A stretch of DNA of 11,711 nucleotides from Acetobacteraceae bacterium (GTDB lineage Bacteria; Pseudomonadota; Alphaproteobacteria; Acetobacterales; Acetobacteraceae). Under the pieces are notes generated by a model, which saw only the letters and a list, made by a program, of their open reading frames with translations, did no database searches and was not told the origin of the DNA. A program made the translations under genes and the position numbers. The DNA is taken from assembly GCA_030039695.1 (NCBI GenBank), contig JASHVB010000812.1, positions 1 to 11,711 on the forward strand, given 5' to 3'. How positions within the stretch are numbered: position 1 is the first letter of the stretch; every line of letters starts with the position of its first letter. Positions 1 to 7,765 of this stretch are shown here, piece after piece.

Positions 1-1025
1 TCGCCCGCGGCATGGGCCGTCAGTCGCACCCGGCGCGGCAACGGCCTGTCTTCCAGCGCGTGACGCGCATTGGTCAGCAGATTGCTGAGCACCTGGATCA
101 TCTGGTCCGGATCGCACAGCACATCCGGCAGATCAGGCGCGATCTCCTGCGCCACGGTCACGCCGCTGGTCCGCAGAGGATAGGCCAGCAGCTGCAAAGT
201 GCCGTCGACCAGCGACCGCATCGTCGTCGGCTGCATCTCGGCCTTATGCTGGCGGGCCATCGCGAGGAAACTGCGTACGATGCGTCCGCAGCGTTCCGCC
301 GCCGCCTGCACCCGCTGCGCTCGCTCGGCTTGCGCGGATCCTTCCATCTCCGCCGCTAACAGAAGTGCATTGCCGATGACGATAGAGAGCGGGTTGTTCA
401 ATTCATGCGCGACACCGGCGAGCAGCGAACCGAAAGCCGCCATCTTCTCGCTCTGGTGCAAAGCTTCGCGATGGCGATCCAGCTCTGCCTCGCTTGCACT
501 CCGCGCTGCCGCCTGCTCGGCCAGGCTCTCCTCGGTCTGACGCAGATTGGTCAGATCATTGGTGAAGACGAAATATCCCTCGACCGCGCCTGCTTTGTCA
601 TACAATGGAGCGAAAGTGCGACGCACATAGCGTCGCCCCCAGGGAAGTTGGATCCAATTGGTCGACTCAACGCCCTCGCCGGCGAGGGCGCGCTCGGCCT
701 GCGGAAGCAGATCCGCGAAGTGCACCTCGTTGTATACTTCGGTGATGCTAGAGCCGAGAATCGTATCTTCCGACTTACCATGGAAATTGATCCACTCGGT
801 ATTAACATACAAATAGCGGTGCCAGCGATCGAGCGCTGCAACACGAATCGGCATATTGTCGAATACCTGCCGGACTCGCGCCCAGTCGAGGCTCTGCAGC
901 AAGGGACATCCCATGGGTATCATGGCTTGCTCGGCACAAATATAGCGCTGGCGCCGTGCATCATCCTGGAGCACCCCCTGCTTCCGGGTTACGGCCAGCG
1001 CCCGGGAAGATCGCTTAAGGAGCAT
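1..1025 (-). CDS. PAS-domain sensor histidine kinase, C-terminal end outside the window
   Basis: Predicted two-component sensor kinase that would autophosphorylate on histidine and pass phosphate to a response regulator. Reading the minus strand from ATG 1025 gives 341 open codons running off the left edge. Residues about 45-165 read as one PAS domain, ending with 'GYFVFTNDLTNLR'. A short helical linker follows. The H-box reads 'LLAGVAHELNNPLSIVIGNA' with the phospho-acceptor His at about residue 207. The N-box region reads 'DPDQMIQVLSNLLTNARHAL' with Asn at about 319. The G-boxes lie beyond the edge. No membrane segment is visible, so this part looks cytoplasmic. The start is uncertain: a TGA at 1098-1100 limits the frame upstream, and ATG at 923 and 914 are alternatives; none has a strong ribosome site. 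No intact partner regulator is seen in the window. The family call is secure; the signal sensed is unknown. Confidence 0.9.
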   Translation of the reverse strand, partial: MLLKRSSRALAVTRKQGVLQDDARRQRYICAEQAMIPMGCPLLQSLDWARVRQVFDNMPIRVAALDRWHRYLYVNTEWINFHGKSEDTILGSSITEVYNEVHFADLLPQAERALAGEGVESTNWIQLPWGRRYVRRTFAPLYDKAGAVEGYFVFTNDLTNLRQTEESLAEQAAARSASEAELDRHREALHQSEKMAAFGSLLAGVAHELNNPLSIVIGNALLLAAEMEGSAQAERAQRVQAAAERCGRIVRSFLAMARQHKAEMQPTTMRSLVDGTLQLLAYPLRTSGVTVAQEIAPDLPDVLCDPDQMIQVLSNLLTNARHALEDRPLPRRVRLTAHAAG

Positions 1026-1894
1026 CCGCGCAATTCGCGCAGTAGGCAAGCGGCCAGCCAAGCCGCGTGATCGACCCAATATGGCCGAGCATCGCGATCA
1101 AAAAGCAGCATTGATCTTGCATGATAGCTTGCATGGTTCCTGTCGGGTAAGCGCAAATTTTAATCAGCAGGCCAGCTGTCCCCTATTCTGCCACGTTCAT
1201 CCACGAGAGGGTCGGCCTCGGTCTCGGATGAACCGACGAATTCGCTGTCGAATCTAGGTGTTGGCGAAACGAGCCGCAAATGAGCGGATTGCGTGACTCC
1301 CCGGGATCATTGCGAACCGCCATAACGATTTAGAGACAGCGACAGAACTTGCCAGGGCGACCCAGGGGTGCCGTGCCGCCAGCCAAGCTCCTCTGTGAAT
1401 GTCCGCTACTGGAACCAGCAGAACGGCCAGCTGATGGCCGGGAAGCGTCCAGGCTGGATGAAATCGCAGGTCGTGGCAGGTATCGCGCAATATGCTGTTG
1501 CATCGAGGCCACCAACGAACCTGATGATTTCAGGTGAACTTGCCGGCAACTAACGATGTTGCTTGTTGCTGTTACGGCCCGACGTTTTCACACGGCCTCG
1601 GTCATAGGCGGACCTCCCGCACAGAGGCCCAGGGAAGGAACCAGAGGGATCAGGCGGCTCGTCAGGCAATCGGTCAAACCCCGGTACTAGCGTCTGGGGT
1701 CGCCTCACTGCCGCTGTGGGTGGTAAGGGAATGCGCAGCTCTCGAGGGCGAGCTAACGGTGGATCTCGGGTGGTCATCATCGATGCCATTCAGTGTTAGA
1801 ACCATGTGCTATGGTGCGCAATGTCGATTCTGCATTAGCATTCGCTCACAGCATGGGCGCCCTTGGGAGCCCAACGATGACCGGAGCACTCAAC
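1026..1894. other. Long stretch without a recognisable gene
   Basis: About 870 bases lie between the divergently oriented kinase and the duplicated-domain gene. Several short overlapping open frames exist around 1254-1553 and 1550-1995 on both strands, but none has a convincing ribosome site or a recognisable protein family. The region must hold the promoters of both flanking genes, but I could not assign -35 and -10 boxes with confidence. It may be old, decayed coding sequence. Confidence 0.5.
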
Positions 1895-2725
1895 ATGTCC
1901 ACATCCAACGTCGTGACCCTACCCAGTTGCTCAAACGCCACGGCCGCTCATGCCGGCGCCGTCATCGTTTCTGGCTCCTACGGTGGCAAATATAATGCGT
2001 TCAACGCCGCGAAATGGGGCATCCGCGGTGTCATCATGAACGATGCCGGTGTCGGCGCCGACAAGGCTGGCATTGCCGGACTTCCGTACCTGGACCAGAT
2101 CGGCCTGCCCGCCGCCACTGCATCTGCGGAAACGTGCCATATCGGCGACGGCGAACATATTCTCGCGCACGGTATCATTAGCCATGTTAATCGCGCGGCG
2201 GCCGCCCTTGGCTGCTTCCCCGGCGAGACAGTGCGCAACTGCGCAGAGCGGATGCGCACCGCCTCGGTGCCGCCCGCTGCGCCACCTCCGATCACAGAGG
2301 GCACGCGCGTCACGCTGCGCGATGTTGCCGGCGAACCGAAGCTGATTTGTGCCGACTCAGTCGGCATGATTCGCCCCGAGGACACCGGTCAGATTGTCAT
2401 TACAGCCTCGCACGCGGCGTTACCGGGTGGACGGCGCGACACACTCATCCCGCGCGGGATATATGCCGTGTTCTTCTCCGACGCCGGCGTCGGTCTGGAC
2501 GGCGCGGGCATCGCGCGGCTGCCGGTACTTGATGCCGATGGCATCATCGCGGGCACGACGTCTGCGGCCAGCGCGCCGATCGGTGATTCCCGCGCACTGT
2601 ATGAACGCGGCGTTCTGTCGCATCTCACATCGGCCGGCGTGCGGGCTGGCGGCACGGTCGGCATGACACTCAAAACGTTCATTGATTTGCTGCTGGCAGC
2701 GGCCCAGGCGGAACGACGTCCGTAG
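1895..2725 (+). CDS. Uncharacterised protein with two copies of one domain
   Basis: I do not recognise a named family; the function is unknown. The 276-residue product carries two copies of a domain of about 90 residues. They align without gaps at an offset of 146 residues: 'NDAGVGADKAGIAGLPYLD' (49-67) matches 'SDAGVGLDGAGIARLPVLD' (195-213), 'IGDGEHILAHGIISHVN' (83-99) matches 'IGDSRALYERGVLSHLT' (229-245). A Pro-rich linker at about 125-135 precedes the second half. The conserved DAGVG, LD and IGD residues could form a ligand or active site, which is inference. There is no signal peptide, so the protein is probably cytoplasmic. I chose ATG 1895 because GGAG lies 8 bases upstream; an in-frame ATG at 1793 would add 34 poorly conserved-looking residues. 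The gene looks intact and stands alone between a long gap and a gene relic. Confidence 0.75.
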   Translation: MSTSNVVTLPSCSNATAAHAGAVIVSGSYGGKYNAFNAAKWGIRGVIMNDAGVGADKAGIAGLPYLDQIGLPAATASAETCHIGDGEHILAHGIISHVNRAAAALGCFPGETVRNCAERMRTASVPPAAPPPITEGTRVTLRDVAGEPKLICADSVGMIRPEDTGQIVITASHAALPGGRRDTLIPRGIYAVFFSDAGVGLDGAGIARLPVLDADGIIAGTTSAASAPIGDSRALYERGVLSHLTSAGVRAGGTVGMTLKTFIDLLLAAAQAERRP

Positions 2726-3003
2726 TCCGTCGGAAGGCTGCCGCGATCGCGTAGCGACCAGGCGATATCGGATTGCCTGTTATCGATCTTGGATGACTTC
2801 GGTGATCATTATGAACGGCGCAGGTATGTCAGTATTGCGCAGCTCTTTCGTCTTCATCGGGGTGCTCGACAAATCTCCTGCTTGCAACCTGTGTGAATGT
2901 GCGCGCGGACCCGATCGGGTGAACTGCGATCGTGGATCGTGACACTCCGGCTGCCGGCCTTTAATGTAATACAGCGGGCCTATTGACTGACCCTCGCCCA
3001 TGA

Positions 3004-3620
3004 TCGACGCGCGATGGAACCGATGCGCTTGAGATCACTGACGAGGAACAACCACGCGTCCTTGACGCGCGGGCGGTCGATGCGCTGGCGGCGGCCCCGA
3101 TGCTCTCCCGGACAACGCTCGCGCGGATCCTCGGGATCGCGGTGAAGAACGCCATCCGCATCCTCCGCGCTCTGGTGGCGGACGAGATCGCGTTCGAGGT
3201 GACGCATGCGCGAAGCGTCGGCTGTTTGGCCTGCAGGGTCTGACCCCGCTCACGGCGGTGGTGCGCCGGCTCTATCGTGGGCGCTGGCGGACCCGCCACG
3301 ACGACGAAGAGGATGTGCCCGATGTGACACCGCCGCCGCTGCCCCCGCTCGCGCCGATCGAGCGGGGGGCCTTCGACTACACCGTTCTCGAAGCGGCCAT
3401 GGCCCATCTCGACGCGGTCGTGCGCCAGACCCGGCGTGCCTTGCGTGCGATCACAGACGGCGCGCCGGGCGGCGCACCCGATCCGTCGCCGCACGACGTC
3501 GGAGCGGCACCGGCGAACATCGCAGCATGGGATGGCGCGCCGAGCAGCGCCGCTGCCGCGCCTTGTATGCGCGATACGCGACCGCTCGCTGGCATGTCCG
3601 ACCAGGAAGCCACGGCGTAA
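3004..3620 (+). pseudogene. HTH protein relic (DUF1612/RHE_PE00001-like C-terminal region), truncated and frameshifted
   Basis: A plus-strand frame opens right after a TGA at 3001-3003 with no start codon. It reads 'LDARAVDALAAAPMLSRTTL' and then a helix-turn-helix-like stretch, 'LARILGIAVKNAIRILRALV', to about 3205. It then shifts to the frame ending at TAA 3618-3620, which continues 'KRRLFGLQGLTPLTAVVRR' and 'APIERGAFDYTVLEAAMAH'. One extra base just after the CAT near 3204-3206 would rejoin the halves as 'THRAKRRLFGL', so a one-base deletion is the simplest cause. The layout resembles the C-terminal part of HTH_13/DUF1612 (RHE_PE00001-type) proteins that I recall from rhizobial plasmids. 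That assignment is from memory and moderately sure. The N-terminal half of the family is missing, so the gene was truncated as well as frameshifted. The last 60 or so residues are low in complexity and may not belong to the original gene. Confidence 0.6.
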
Positions 3621-3933
3621 CGGCGACTACGCAATCGTTGAACGCTGAAACGACAAAGGGTCCATGCGCGACGCACTGAAACGGCACGGGGGCGGTCCAG
3701 TGAAGCGGGCAAGGCGTCGTGCTTCGCTTTGCTGGTCCCTTACCAAAACGCAAAAAGGCCGATCGACATAGAGTGCAAAACAACATGGCAGGAGAGCCGG
3801 CCGCTTGACGGCCATCTGACCAGCAGCGTTCACATGAACATTCCCGCTGAGTTCACGTGACGGACGCGCGCCCGATATGCAAAGTTCTCGCTCAGCGCGG
3901 ACGAACTCATAAAGTGAGAGAGGGAGCGCCACC
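3621..3933. other. Upstream region of the HAF-repeat gene
   Basis: No gene is seen in these roughly 310 bases. The stretch must carry the promoter of the HAF-repeat gene. AGGGAG at 3921-3926, 7 bases before its ATG, is a good ribosome binding site. The minus-strand open frame across this stretch runs into the antisense of the HAF gene and shows no family features. Confidence 0.5.
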
Positions 3934-5757
3934 ATGCCAAGGCCAGGGCTGTCGTACAAGGTGATCGGCATCACCGCACCGGGTGCCACGGACGTTAACG
4001 CCCTCGCCCTCAACAACCGTGGCGAGGTCGCCGGAGAGTACCGCGACAGCAGCGGGGACTACGGTTTCGTCAATGACAACGGTTCGTTCACCACCCTGGA
4101 CGTCCCGGGCGCCACCTTGACCGGGGCCTTCGGCATCAACGACCGCGGCGAGGTGGTCGGAACCTACGACACCAGCAGCTTCGTCTCTCTCGGCTTCATC
4201 TATGACAACCGCGCGTACACCACGCTGGATCCGCCGGGTGCCACCTATACCCAGGCCACCGGCATCAACAACCATGGCGAGGTCGTCGGAAGCTACACCG
4301 CCGGCGGGTTCGGGCACGGCTTCACCTACGACAACGGCACGTACACCACGCTGAATGTCCCTGGCGCCACCTTTACCGAAGCCACTGCCATCAACGACCG
4401 TGGCGAGGTCGCCGGAATTTACGTCGACAGTAACGACGAGGAGTTCGGCTTCGTCTATGACCACGGTACGTTCACCACGGTGAATGCCCCGGGTCCCCCC
4501 GATACCGATCTTCACGCTATCAACGACCGTGGTGAGGTCGTCGGCGCCGAATCCAGCGGCGGCGACGCCTTTCTGGCAATTCCGACCATGGCGAGGCCGA
4601 CGCCGTCGTTCTCCTTCACGACCATCGCGCCGCCGGAAAGCTACCAAACGAACGTCACCGCCATCAACGATCGCGGCGAGGTCGTCGGAGTCGACTACGA
4701 CAGCAGTGGCGAGCACGGCTTCGTCTACGACGACGGTACATATACCGCGCTGAGTGCCCCGGGTGCTAGCAGCACCGACCCCGAAACCATCAACAACAGT
4801 GGGGAGGTCGTCGGAACCTACCAGGGCAGCAGCGGTGAGCAAGGCTTCGTGTACGACAACGGTACGTTCACCACGCTAAATCCCCCGGGTGCCGAGTTTA
4901 CCGAGCCCGAAGCCATCAACAACCGTGGCGAGGTCGTTGGAACCTACTCCGACAGCAGCGGCGTGCACGGCTTCCTCTATGAGAACGGTGCGTTCTCCAC
5001 GCTCAATGCCCCGGGTGGCAGCAGCACCAACCCCGATTCCATCAACAACCGTGGCGAGATCGCCGGAGGCTACTTCGAGAACGGCGAGTACCACGGCTTC
5101 ATCTATGACAACGGCACGTTCACCACCCTGGATGCGCCGGGTGCCAGCAGCACCTTCGCTGAGGCCATGAACAGTCGTGGCGAGGTCGTCGGATTCTACC
5201 TCGACAGCAGCGGCGTCTCTCACGGCTTCGTCTATGACAACGGTACCTTCGCCACGCTGAATGTCCCGGGTGCCAGCAGCACCAGCGCCGAGGCCATCAA
5301 CAACCGCGGCGAGGTTGCCGGAACCTACTCCGACAGCAGCGGCGAGCACGGTTTCGTCTATGACAACGGTACATTCACCACGCTGAATGTCCCAGGTGCC
5401 AGTGACACCGTCGTCACGGCCATCAACGACCGTGGTGAGGTCACTGGATACTACGAGGACAGCAGCGGGGAGCTGCAGGCCTTTCTAGCAACGCCCGAGG
5501 GGGGTGAGGCAGGTGCCGCTGGCTCCGGGTTCGGGGAGCTGCTGCCCGCGCACGCGCGCCACGGCGGCGTGAACGACCTGCTGCCCGGTCTTCCAGGCAT
5601 CGGGGACGGAGCTCCGCATTCCACGAACGGCCCGGGCATGATGGATCAAACGACCGCTGCCGGTGCGCGCGTCGGTTCGTTCGGCGGCCTGGCAGCCGAC
5701 CAAACGGCGACGCAGGCATGGTTGCACGGCAGTGCCACTCCGCTTGGAACGGGCTAG
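3934..5757 (+). CDS. HAF-repeat protein, 12 repeat blocks
   Basis: A 607-residue protein made mostly of HAF-family repeats (the 'probable extracellular repeat, HAF family' type, TIGR02913 by memory). Twelve blocks of about 42 residues (126 bases) each contain the core 'AINDRGEVVGTY', usually followed by 'HGFVYDNGTFTTLNVPGA'. Such repeats probably fold as blades or strands of a beta-propeller-like structure; the biochemical role is unknown. I see no N-terminal signal peptide or lipobox, so the extracellular label of the family is not supported here unless another secretion route is used. Block 5 is aberrant: it ends with 'FLAIPT', and a new lead-in 'FSFTTIAPPESY' follows. The twelfth block ends with the similar 'FLATPE'. 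The last 90 or so residues are a Gly/Ala-rich non-repeat tail. The start ATG has AGGGAG 7 bases upstream. The gene looks intact and appears to be monocistronic. Confidence 0.9.
   Translation: MPRPGLSYKVIGITAPGATDVNALALNNRGEVAGEYRDSSGDYGFVNDNGSFTTLDVPGATLTGAFGINDRGEVVGTYDTSSFVSLGFIYDNRAYTTLDPPGATYTQATGINNHGEVVGSYTAGGFGHGFTYDNGTYTTLNVPGATFTEATAINDRGEVAGIYVDSNDEEFGFVYDHGTFTTVNAPGPPDTDLHAINDRGEVVGAESSGGDAFLAIPTMARPTPSFSFTTIAPPESYQTNVTAINDRGEVVGVDYDSSGEHGFVYDDGTYTALSAPGASSTDPETINNSGEVVGTYQGSSGEQGFVYDNGTFTTLNPPGAEFTEPEAINNRGEVVGTYSDSSGVHGFLYENGAFSTLNAPGGSSTNPDSINNRGEIAGGYFENGEYHGFIYDNGTFTTLDAPGASSTFAEAMNSRGEVVGFYLDSSGVSHGFVYDNGTFATLNVPGASSTSAEAINNRGEVAGTYSDSSGEHGFVYDNGTFTTLNVPGASDTVVTAINDRGEVTGYYEDSSGELQAFLATPEGGEAGAAGSGFGELLPAHARHGGVNDLLPGLPGIGDGAPHSTNGPGMMDQTTAAGARVGSFGGLAADQTATQAWLHGSATPLGTG
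4003..5490 (+). repeat. Intragenic tandem repeats, about 126-base period
   Basis: DNA-level tandem repeats encode the HAF blocks. Segments such as 'atcaacaaccgtggcgagg' recur at about 126-base spacing, with variable copies of a GGC-TTC-GTC-TAT-GAC-AAC-GGT-like stretch between them. Copies around 4780-5420 are the most alike, suggesting recent expansion or gene conversion there. The array is coding and is not a CRISPR: there are no short identical repeats with unique spacers. Confidence 0.8.
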
Positions 5758-5854
5758 GGCCTTGGCCTTGCGTGTGCTGGCAACTCTGGAAGTTTGACTC
5801 GCTATCGCGCGAGCGCCGAGAGACGAACTCGCGAGGCTCAACGGCGATCAGAGT

Positions 5855-6206
5855 TCAAACCGACGCGCCGCCGGGTGCCTTTGTGCTCGGTTCTTGTGCA
5901 CCGGTCGCCAGAAGCTGGTCGTCTGCCAGCGGCTTGCGAATCAGCGGACCAAAATCTCCCGGTCGACGCCAGGAATTTTATGGCGAGTGATGTAGATAAC
6001 GCGAATTTTTTGTCTGTGTATCCTTGCCTTGCGCGCGAGCGCGGCCCTGTTGATGCTGTCTCGCATGACGATGTCAGTTATCAGCAGATCTGGCGGGGGC
6101 GAATGATCGAGGAAAGCGCTTCGTTGAAATGCCGTGCCTTGGTGACTTGATGTCCCGCAGTGCGTTACAGGGAAGAGGAATGCGCCCAAGAACAGGGTTT
6201 CGACAT
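5855..6206 (-). pseudogene. Decayed response regulator receiver domain
   Basis: On the minus strand the pieces of a CheY-like receiver domain are spread over different frames. 'VETLFLGAFLFP' (from about 6204) is followed in another frame by 'RTAGHQVTKARHFNEAL' (from 6164). Back in the first frame comes 'PPPDLLITDIVM', whose Asp codon (6073-6075) is the phospho-acceptor, then 'KIRVIYIT' with the conserved Thr at 5986-5988. A third frame continues 'GPLIRKPLADDQLLA' with the conserved Lys at 5933-5935, ending at TGA 5855-5857. One added G near 5945 would join the last two parts as 'ILGPLIRKPL'. The Asp-to-Thr and Thr-to-Lys distances, about 29 and 18 residues, fit alphaproteobacterial single-domain regulators. 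The acidic pair near the N-terminus appears replaced by 'ET'. At least three frame changes mean it cannot make a working regulator. Its original partner kinase is unknown; the kinase at the left edge is about 4.8 kb away, so any link is a guess. Confidence 0.75.
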
Positions 6207-6389
6207 GGCACGCGGCTTCTGAGCGAGTGTCAGACCAGCATCAGGTACGGTCCATTGCGAATACTCTGCCATCGCCACATTGCTGTTCGATCAGCTCCGG
6301 CGTATTTGTGACATGCGGTGGCCCCATACTATTCGAGGGTAACTGAGGGGGATGCACAAAGGCAGCTTCATCCCAGGGAGATACTGTTC

Positions 6390-6683
6390 ATGTATGCAGC
6401 TATTCGTCAGGCCAAGGCCAAGCCAGGAGTGGCGGAAGAACTGGCACGAAGAATCAAGGAAGGCGCGATTCCGATCATCAGTGATGTGCCAGGTTTCAGA
6501 GCCTATTACGTGATGTACGCGCCTGATGATACGGTAACTGCTATAAGCCTATTCAACGACTATGCTGGTGCAGAGGAATCTAACCGACGCGGACTTGTCT
6601 GGATCGAGCAAAATCTAACGCCGCTGCTGACAGGACCCGCTACGGCGGTTGCGGGGCCGGTGATTGTCCATACTTTGGCATAG
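6390..6683 (+). CDS. Small ABM-like (antibiotic biosynthesis monooxygenase fold) protein
   Basis: A 97-residue protein resembling the dimeric alpha+beta barrel / ABM group. These small proteins include heme-degrading and quinol monooxygenases but also many members of unknown role, so the name does not imply antibiotic synthesis. It begins 'MYAAIRQAKAKPGVAEELAR', a first strand and helix typical of the fold. The central part 'GFRAYYVMYAPDDTVTAISL' matches the usual second and third strands, followed by 'FNDYAGAEESNRRG', the helix seen before the C-terminal strand. The protein ends 'GPVIVHTLA'. No signal peptide is present. ATG 6390 is chosen because AGGGAG lies 9 bases upstream at 6375-6380; an in-frame ATG at 6318 has no such support. 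The gene appears intact, although both neighbours (response regulator relic and Tn3 relic region) are decayed. No operon partner is visible. Confidence 0.75.
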   Translation: MYAAIRQAKAKPGVAEELARRIKEGAIPIISDVPGFRAYYVMYAPDDTVTAISLFNDYAGAEESNRRGLVWIEQNLTPLLTGPATAVAGPVIVHTLA

Positions 6684-7020
6684 ATGCCATGACCAGCGCA
6701 GATTCCGCCGCCGAGAGCCATCCACGAGGCGCGCATTCAGGCGTCGCACACCGAAGGTCCAGGCCGATCCCCTTCTCCGACTGGACGCGATGGCCTCCAC
6801 CGACGGAAGCGGCGAGGATTCGGCGCGGATCCGTGCCATGATGGCATGGATCCGCCTGAAACCGCTCGGCCCCGTGCTCGATGAGGACGCCAACCGTCGA
6901 ATGGCCGGTGGCACGGCGGGCATTATGAGCGCGGGCGACAGGATCTTCTCTGCGCTCGTTAACACGGATGAGGAATGGATGATCGCGCGTGACACCGGAG
7001 AGCTGGCGGGGCTCACAGGA
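6684..7020 (+). other. Coding-like fragment of unknown origin
   Basis: A plus-strand frame reads like real protein from about 6766 to 7020: for example 'RIRAMMAWIRLKPLGPVLDE' and 'ALVNTDEEWMIARDTGELAG'. The opposite strand gives a Ser/Arg-rich sequence typical of an antisense shadow, which supports this strand. ATG 6790 is the only plausible start and lacks a clear ribosome site. The frame runs on into sequence that is antisense to the Tn3 relic, so no natural end exists. I think it is the remains of a gene cut by the transposon, but I do not recognise the family. Confidence 0.35.
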
Positions 7021-7583
7021 TCAGCGGTAACTATGCTGGGACGGGATGATGACGTCCAACCAGGGCCGGGCCGTGGCGAGAGCTTCAATCGTGCCACGCA
7101 ACAGGCGCATGAGCCGAGCGACATCCCCGGCGCTAGCCGCATAGTGGCGCCGCGTCGCATTCCGCGCTTTGGCGAACAGACCGCCAATCAGCTTGTCCGC
7201 CATGTTCAGCACTGCATCCGTCAGCCGGGCCTCGAGGTCGAGGACGGTTGCGACCAGGATCGCACGGCGCCGGCGGGTGGCAGACCGGCCGACTTGGTGT
7301 GCGTCCGACAGGTAGCCCTCGCGCACGAGTTGCCGCAGCCGTTTCTCGTGGATCGCCCTGGCGCTCCCGGGTGGCACCCGACACCCCGCACGTCGCGTAG
7401 CCGATCGAGCAGCTTGCGTATGTGGTCCGCCTTCGGTGTGACCGGCGGCGCCTTGAGCCAACCGAAGGGCGTCAAGTTCAGCGATGCGTCGAACACGAGC
7501 AGCTGCTCAAGCGTGGCAATTTGCTCCGCGTGTCGCGCTTTATTCCGCAACCAGTTTCGTGCGAGCGGCAACCCCTGCGACAC
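7021..7583 (-). pseudogene. Tn3-family transposase fragment, frameshifted
   Basis: Minus-strand relic of an internal part of a Tn3-family DDE transposase, the enzyme for replicative transposition. The first segment (from 7583) reads 'TLEQLLVFDASLNLTPFGWL' and 'TPKADHIRKLLDRLRDVRGV'. Near 7376 the frame changes and continues 'PPGSARAIHEKRLRQLVREG', 'RRRAILVATVLDLEARLTDA' and 'ASAGDVARLMRLLRGTIEAL', ending at TGA 7021-7023. Adding one base at the junction gives 'RGVGLPPGSARAIHEKRL', as in intact relatives. Only about 190 of nearly 1000 residues remain; the catalytic C-terminal domain and the N-terminal domain are absent. I found no terminal inverted repeats, resolvase gene or res site in the window. 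This is a dead fragment that marks an old insertion and later deletion. Confidence 0.8.
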
Positions 7584-7765
7584 GTTCTCAAACGAGCATC
7601 ATCTCGCCCTGGGTTTGGGGGCGATTTTGCCATGAGCCGCCGCCGCACCGCGAGGCGGCGGGCGGGTGGTTAACGATCGCAGTCGGGGAGGATGGTCAAC
7701 CTTTGGTGAAAGAATTGTCGGCCGCCCTAATGCGGTCATGTTCCGCTTGCCAAATCGGCGCCGGC

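Noticed and set aside
405..1070. Plus-strand open frame of 221 codons over the kinase
   Set aside because: The minus strand here encodes clear PAS and HisKA motifs; the plus frame is its shadow.
1254..1553. Small overlapping frames on both strands as possible genes
   Set aside because: No ribosome site, motif or family resemblance; three frames are open at once, as expected by chance in GC-rich DNA.
2961..3494. Minus-strand open frame of 177 codons
   Set aside because: Arg/Ala-rich shadow of the HTH relic, without a recognisable motif.
3907..5349. Long minus-strand open frames (311 and 157 codons) opposite the HAF gene
   Set aside because: They are antisense of a repetitive GC-rich gene, with Asp/Val/Gly-rich periodic sequence that mirrors the HAF repeat, and have no ribosome site or family features.
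4003..5490. Regularly spaced repeats as a CRISPR array
   Set aside because: The period is about 126 bases, repeats are imperfect and in frame, and they encode HAF blocks; there are no unique spacers or cas genes.
6664..7635. Plus-strand open frame of 323 codons
   Set aside because: Its second half is antisense to the Tn3 transposase relic, so it is not one gene. Only the part before 7020 looks coding.
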